Shown: positions 58,097 to 64,000 of the stretch, piece by piece
How the letters are laid out: each line of letters starts with the position of its first letter
Numbering within the stretch: position 1 is the stretch's first letter
Assembly (NCBI GenBank): GCA_015501055.1
Contig: JADNYV010000074.1
Location: 1 to 64,000 of the forward strand
Reading direction: 5' to 3'
Source of the DNA: Mucidula mucida
Taxonomy: Eukaryota; Basidiomycota; Agaricomycetes; Agaricales; Physalacriaceae
DNA: 64,000 nucleotides
Position numbers and translations under genes: made by a program
The notes under the pieces: generated by a model
The model's database searches: none
What the model was told of the DNA's origin: nothing
What the model saw: only the letters and a program-made list of their open reading frames with translations

Positions 58097-61000
58097 TCAA
58101 GTGTTCCACGTACCGATACACATCTTAGCCCCACACCTACACGGAGCGAACACAGCCTTAGGGTCATCTTGCTTCTCCGTCTTGCTCTCAATCCTGGCCT
58201 TGAGCTCTTCCTCACTCTATAAAGTCGTGAGAAACGACACGTGAGGAAGATATTATCCGCACCAGTTCACCAAAGTACGAAAATGTGAGTTCTTCGTCTG
58301 GGAGTACATCTCTAGCGGTGAAAAAAGCCATGAGGGGTTTCTTGAGTTCGCCATCGTTGATGTACACTGGCTGTAAAAAGCAGTTTGGGGCACAGGAATG
58401 ATTCTATGATTCAGGTAAGCAGCCTCTCTAGCTAGATCCGGTGAAATGGGGCCCACCATGAACCGAGTGAACTGTAAAGGTGATCGTTATCAACTGAAGT
58501 AACTGCTCGACAGAACGGAATACTGACATTTCCGGCATGATAGGCGTCAATGGAAAGCCTGTGGTCGTTTTCGTACTTCTGACTGATGTGATAAAAGTCG
58601 AGATCTAGCATGTATGTACGCCCTGATCGATCGTACGTCCTGCATTCGTGGTTGAGAATAAGGATAGACGTCGCAGAATGCGAACTCACGTTCCACGTTG
58701 CTCTCCGACATCGAACGTCACTAGCTCTCCAGAATAGATACCCACAAAACTTCCCTCGGGAAGTCTTTTCGTTCCACAATAGAAAATGCCTTTAGCATCA
58801 GTTCGATCAGAAGCCAGAAAAAACAATGAAAGCTGTACACACCCCAGCCCTTTTCTAGTGTCTTGACAATCTTGACAGGACACGTCCGCCCGTGCTGCAC
58901 GACCTACATCGACCCAGTCAATCAACGAGCGACGAGTACAACATACAACCGATCTTACCCGATTAACGCAATGTCCGTCACACCTACACATATCGTTGCA
59001 CTCCCAGATGGGCACACTTCGCGCGTCGCTCTTGACACGGCCATCACGGTACGCAAAATCTCCCGAAGCGTACTCCCCCGCCATTTCCACCTGGTGCGTT
59101 CTACATGCGCAGTTGCTGTTCATGGAACAATCACCGACGCAATCACAACCAACAAGGCCCTCCCGCGTGGGAGGAGGGATGTCCTCAGTATGCCACATAT
59201 CATTAGTGTAATAGAATTCCCATGGCGGACAAGGCTCGTCATCGACAGAGTTGTCAACCTTGATGTCGGGCGCGTCGTGCTCAGTGTCCGCCGAGTTGAT
59301 GTAGATTTCGTGTTCGAACAATCTGCGCATCTGAGGATGAACCCTCGATTCCGCCAGGCGACTATTGATGTAGTCGTGTAATCTGCTCGGAAGATCGCGC
59401 GCAAGAAGGTACTTCGGTTGTTGGTGACGAAGATCCTCCCGGATGTCGGCCCATCTCTTCACCCTGTAACCGCCAAAGACGCTAGGGGTCGGGACGTCAG
59501 ATCTGGGGGGAGTCGGGCTTCGCGCAGGTGTCTCTAAGTCAGAGTCATACGAGGCAGCACTAGAGGCTGATCCCATGGAGACATCACCAGACTGACGACG
59601 AGAGGAACGACGAAGTCTTGGAGACTCGGATCGATCATCGCGTAGGTGGGCCTCCGTGTCCGTCTAAGACTGTAAGTCAGAAGATATAGATTGCTAACAG
59701 GTCTGAATGACTCACACTCTCGTCAAACTCAGCGCTAGATGCTGATGGGTCAATGTCCATATCGTCGTTAAAAAGGTCAGCAGCAGTCTCCCCCCGCGTA
59801 TCCAAACTCAAAGAAGCCATCCCTTCGGTGTTGGTCGATAGCATCTCGTCCGCGGCAGTTCCAGGTGTAGCAGACTTGGAACCCCCTGGAGTACCAAGTG
59901 TGAGGTTAGAAATGCCATGCGTATCAGACGCTAGCAGGTCCTGCGTTGTTTGCGTTAGTAGATCCAGCTCATCAGGGCTGCTTTGGCCCGGTGTATCTGG
60001 TGTATGGCCATTGCCCGTCCCTGCACCCTTGCCTTTCTCAAATGTTGTAAATGCGCTACGTTGCGTTGTAGTGACCACTGGATATGACATAACAGAGTCC
60101 TTCTGGAGCGCCTTCTGTTTCCCTTTGCCCGAATGTGCATACTCCCTTGGGTCAGGATCATCTCTATGCTGCAGATAATGACTGACATTCTGTTCAACAA
60201 TTTCCTTCTTCGCTCTTCGGAATGCATTCAAGTCAGCAACTGAGATTGACCCATTTGCTTTCGTTTTACGACGATAGGGGAAAAGAGGGCGGCTATTGGT
60301 CTGGGATGCTGCATCCAGGGCGTCTATCAATGTCAGACTAGCCGGCTTAGAGGTCGAAGCAGGACTACTCGGGCTAAGAGACGCGGTCGGTGGAAGGCGA
60401 GGTCGGGAAGTCGAAGGCCCAGATAGTGAGGTTGGCTTAGCAGGTGGAAGACGTGATTTGGATCCTATAGACTTCATGGCCACTTTGACTGGCGCGTTCG
60501 AATCACCCGTTGGGTCGACATTGCTCTAAGAATAGTATTAGGTACATGGATAGTGATACCAAGAGAGTAGGACTGACCTGGGATCGAGGAGCGTCTATGC
60601 TATGCCCAGTCCCTCCCAAGACTCGAGTGGGCAGTGGAGAGGATCCGTTAATGAATATAGAAGATGAGGCTTTTGGTGCTGATGGTCGCCTTCTCGGCAG
60701 GGGAATGTATTCAGACGTTGGTGGCCGATCATTCCCAGTAGACTCTGGGGTCACATGTGATTCCTGCAGAGTAGAAGGAAGGCTCGGACTAGGGTTCTCA
60801 GTAGCCTGAGGCTCCCTTGGCTGAAGAAAGAGGTTAGACGGCTTCTTCGTCGGTGGTTGCTTGTTTGCTACACTCTGGAGTGTTTCTGTCTGCGCCTTAT
60901 GCGGAACCCGATCAACCAACCCGCCGTTAGACTGTAGGCTCGACGTTGACGGACTGGTGACCGGTTCAACTGATTGAGCTTGAACTAATGAAAACGCTCT

Positions 61001-63047
61001 GCGAGACGATGGTGTGTGAGGTGGACGTGGTCGAGAAGTCATCGCTGTGGATGATGCACCTTCAGAAGGTGATGCTATGCTGGCCTGAGGCATGATTAGT
61101 GATGTCAAATGTGGTGCGACACGTTGAAGGACCATGTTTGGTTTAGATGGAGACCCTGGTGCAGACAACGCTGGAACATTGGCCGCCTTCGCAGATGTGA
61201 AATGTAATAAGCTGCCGACAGGAGGACGAGGCGAGGAAGCCGCCGAATGTAATTGTGAGGAGTGAGCTTCCGGTGAGGTGTGTTGCGGCCCCGTGAGGCT
61301 CTTTGGAGAAGGCCCAACTTCTGTTGCTGAATGTAGTGTCGAAGTGAGTTGGGAAGAGGATTCAGGCTTAGTGGGTTTGGATGTGGACAAAGTGGGCTCC
61401 GGCACCCGCCCCTCTGGTGTTGCTGCCTTCCCCGGAGAAGCCTGACGCGCCGAGATGGTTTTGGACGTAGAGGCCAAAAACGACGAGGTGTCGACGGAAA
61501 CAGCCTTTTCCGGAATCATGTCATTATCATTGTCGAAGTCCATATCCATACCCATATCGATATCCATAGGCTCTGGAGTGTTGGATTTGGACGTCGGAGG
61601 TGACCGTGCAGAATTACTGGACGGACGTGTCAAGGTGTCTGACGACCCTGCTGATGAAGACACAGGATTCGATTTAGGTGCTGATGCTGAAGAAGTCGAC
61701 GGGGTGGGCAGAGGCACCTTGTGACGCGCAGAGGGCACAGGCTCTTCTTCCTCGTCGCTGTCAAGTATATGTATGAATTCAGCGGGTTTAGATTTCGTAT
61801 CTGAAGGGCGTGGACGAGGCCGAGCGTTACCATTCATGCGGTCCTGCTCGCCATCGCTTTTGGTGAGATCAATCACATCATCGGAGGATACAGACGATGT
61901 GCTCTTCAGATGCTTCCTCTGACGTTGGGAAGAATGCTTCTGAGAAGACGCCGGGACAAAATCTGTAATCACAACGCTGCCACTGTTGCGACGTTGGCGA
62001 GGTAGTTGAGAACTGGCATTGTCCATTTCCTTTCCCTTTCCTTTCTCCTTTCTCTTCTCCTTTCCCTTTGCTTTAGAGTTGGAAGTAACAGCTGGGACAT
62101 CGCTATCCGAAGAGATATTGATACATTCAGCTATAAAGTTGCTTGTGAGCGGAAATGACGATGATACTGTAAGTGTACATACGACTGCTCTTCCGCAGAC
62201 TAGGCGGTGGCGAAGGCGAAGATATTGAACGTTGTCGTTGCCTTTCTAAACGAGATCGCCTTGTAGTGTCAACAGTTCGATTGCTGGCTTGGGCCCGTGA
62301 CGAAGCCGTCTTCAAATCGACATCGCGGGGCTTGCGTAGTAATCCTGTCGCTTTGAATGATGAGGAGGACGCGGACTTGTCGACCGTCGGTCTGGAGGAT
62401 GACGGTCCTGCGCTTGCACTCCCACTTGCGGTGGATTGGGACAGAAGACCATTAGGTTTGAAAGCAGTGTCGGATGACTTGGTCAAAGATTTGGACGCTG
62501 GTGCTACCACATTGGCGCTGGCCGACATCGAGAGGTTCTTCTTAGGCGACGGACGCGACGACGGACCGGCGCTGTTCTTGACCTGAGAATCAGATATGGA
62601 CCGCGGAAATGACTTCAGTAAGCCGCCTAGAGACTCCTCAAGTCAAGAAATTGGCTTTATAACACGAGATGGGTGCGTACCGACTTGAGTTTTGGGACGC
62701 TTTGTAGCTTGAACATCGGCGAAAATGTTGGCCTTGCGTTTCAATGGCGAAGCGCCGACTGAGGGCGGAACTGAGCCAGACTCCAGCTCGTCTATTGCAT
62801 CGTCTACTTCCGAGCTATAAGCGGACTCTGAGGTCTCTATACAGGCCGTTAGACGCGTCCAATCCAACCCCGTGGCAGTCACCTTTCTTCGTCGCCCAAC
62901 CTGGCAGATCTGGTGCCATTCCTGCCCTGCCCCACTGTCGGAATGCCCACTGCCGTCGCCGAAGTACAGATACGTCGTTGGAGATGACGCGGAGATTGAC
63001 CGGGAAGGTGACAGTCCGTGGAAGAGATTGATGCTGCTCACGTGCAT
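58097..63047 (-). CDS. SUV39/Clr4-type histone H3K9 methyltransferase with long disordered N-terminus
   Basis: Nuclear SET-domain enzyme expected to methylate histone H3 lysine 9 and build heterochromatin. About 1,000 N-terminal residues are low-complexity Ser/Pro/Thr-rich (DDVIDLTKSDGEQDRMNG, HILDSDEEEEPVP, MDIDMGMDMDFDNDNDMIPE) and span several linked exons. Then WADIREDLRHQQPKY precedes a cysteine-rich pre-SET (GCDCVGDCSMNSNCAC, CNDMCRCDGHCVNR, VQHGRTCPVKIVKTL). The SET core follows: KGWG, GSFVGIYSGELVT, DAYHAGN-FTRFM-NHSCAPNC across two introns, and DEELTFSYF. The post-SET is CRCGAKMC near the end. No chromodomain was seen. The start is taken at ATG 63045-63047. An upstream ATG at 63124-63126 in a small possible exon is an alternative. 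Joined junctions include AFDES/TDTEAH and SQ/SNVDP. Confidence 0.85.
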
Positions 63048-63586
63048 GGCACAATTACACGCATCCTACACGCGACTTACCGATGACAGTAGTTCCCGAT
63101 ATGCCTGAGGAGCTATCATCTTTCATGGAGAGCCACTTCTACTGAACATCTCATTGTTACTAGTACGACCTTGTCCAACGATGTTGCGATCTACGCGACC
63201 ACTGACGGCCTTTACGGCTTCTCCACCTTCTAGTCAGATTCATGTCCGCAGGCTTATACGCCTGCTTCTCAGAATAATCATGCCTGCGAAGCAAACATTG
63301 CCAGACGGTGTCATCCACTAGAATCTGACCATATACGACATAGAAGAAGTCTCCTGGCAGAGATCGACTGATGTCTTGAAGGATTCGAGGAAAGCTTGGA
63401 AGGTTCCGGCCCTCATCAGAAATCAGGCATACAGCCCAGGCAGACACGCAAGGCAGGATTCCGTAGGTTATATAAAAAGGTCTCTAACGATGTTGTGAAG
63501 ACCATGAAGGGATGCGATCGGAGTCAACCGCCTTTTCTTAAGCATCCGCCTCCATAACCCGTCTTGAAAACTTGCTTTTCATCCGA
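63048..63586. other. Intergenic, upstream of SET gene
   Basis: About 540 bp with the SET promoter and the 3' flank of the MFS gene. It may include a first non-conserved exon of the SET gene near 63065-63126. Confidence 0.5.
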
Positions 63587-64000
63587 CTAGTGGGTCCATG
63601 GAAAAAGAGGACCTAGAGACGACTTGATAAACTGAGCCTTTTTATTAGAAGCAACGATTCGTACAAAGGGAATCGGAATCATCAAGGCGGCAAAGCAGCC
63701 AAAAATTTTCCCTCCCCAGTGGAAGCCAAGCCGATTGTACAACTGCGTCGTGAAAAGAGGAAATCCTATCGCTGCCAAGTTGCCTAGAGAAAAGAGTTAA
63801 CACCAATCCTCTTCCTAAATAACGATGACAAGTAAGCTCACGAGAAATGCTTTGCCCCGCCAATGCGGATGACGCGTACGTTCCATACCTACATGACGTT
63901 CTTCAACTACAAGCACAAGTAAGGAGCACGACGTGTCCTACGTGTCTGCGAGATATGCGAACGCCGCAACGTATATGATGTAGATAGCCCACATGACGAT
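63587..64000 (-). CDS. MFS transporter, C-terminal end (gene continues past window)
   Basis: The last exons of a major facilitator transporter of the fungal drug/polyamine (DHA1-like) group, read on the minus strand. IVMWAIYIIYVAAFAYLAD is a helix at the window edge. After an intron, TYGTYASSALAGQSISR leads, across another intron at about 63784-63841, to NLAAIGFPLFTTQLYNRLGF. A final helix GGKIFGCFAALMIPIPFVRI and a short basic tail end at TAG 63587-63589. The ASSALAGQ...GFPLF...LGFHWG order is typical of the last two helices of this group. Most of the gene lies beyond base 64000. Substrate unknown. Confidence 0.85.

Overview
The window is nuclear DNA of a filamentous basidiomycete (Agaricomycete, probably a wood-decay polypore). 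Genes carry many 45-60 nt GT-AG introns. Several families typical of these fungi are present (DUF6535- and DUF6534-type proteins, a seven-helix membrane protein, a gypsy chromovirus), together with a wood-decay enzyme set: cellobiose dehydrogenase, alcohol oxidase, a GMC oxidoreductase carrying a cellulose-binding module, and oxalate decarboxylase. A full CDH with heme domain leans toward a white-rot lifestyle; this is inference.

Layout. 0-10 kb: 3' part of a Na+/H+ antiporter, a disrupted DUF6535 gene, an alpha/beta hydrolase, an inverted decayed copy of the antiporter tail, and the secreted GMC oxidoreductase ending in a CBM1. 11.0-16.1 kb: a complete DNA transposon with 100-bp terminal inverted repeats that match base for base, an 8-bp target duplication, and one large spliced transposase gene with zinc-binding modules at both ends. 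17.4-18.4 kb: sterol C-5 desaturase. 18.5-19.8 kb: a 1.36-kb inverted-repeat element carrying the start of a RecQ-like helicase. 20.3-24.7 kb: oxalate decarboxylase and a second alpha/beta hydrolase. 24.7-27.0 kb: no recognisable gene. 27.0-35.4 kb: a gypsy chromovirus lying between the 3' half of a MULE transposase and the 3' part of an amidoligase-like gene, without a target duplication. 36-39 kb: tandem secreted epoxide hydrolases. 39.8-46.4 kb: amino-acid permease, seven-helix membrane protein, glutamine-synthetase-like enzyme. 47-53.3 kb: convergent cellobiose dehydrogenase and alcohol oxidase. 54-57.6 kb: DUF6534 membrane protein and an alcohol-acetyltransferase-like enzyme. 58.1-63.1 kb: a SUV39/Clr4-type histone H3K9 methyltransferase with a very long disordered N-terminus. 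63.6 kb to end: C-terminus of an MFS transporter.

How genes may work together. CDH, alcohol oxidase and the CBM1-bearing GMC enzyme are all flavin AA3-family enzymes that could supply H2O2 or electrons for lignocellulose attack. Oxalate decarboxylase would control extracellular oxalate and pH. The H3K9 methyltransferase is the kind of enzyme that silences elements like those nearby.

Caveat. Nearly all reading-frame breaks I could trace are single-base losses, and most lie in transposon genes or multicopy families. Uncorrected assembly deletions are a serious alternative to true pseudogenisation. Exon borders were read by eye from GT-AG sites and protein continuity.
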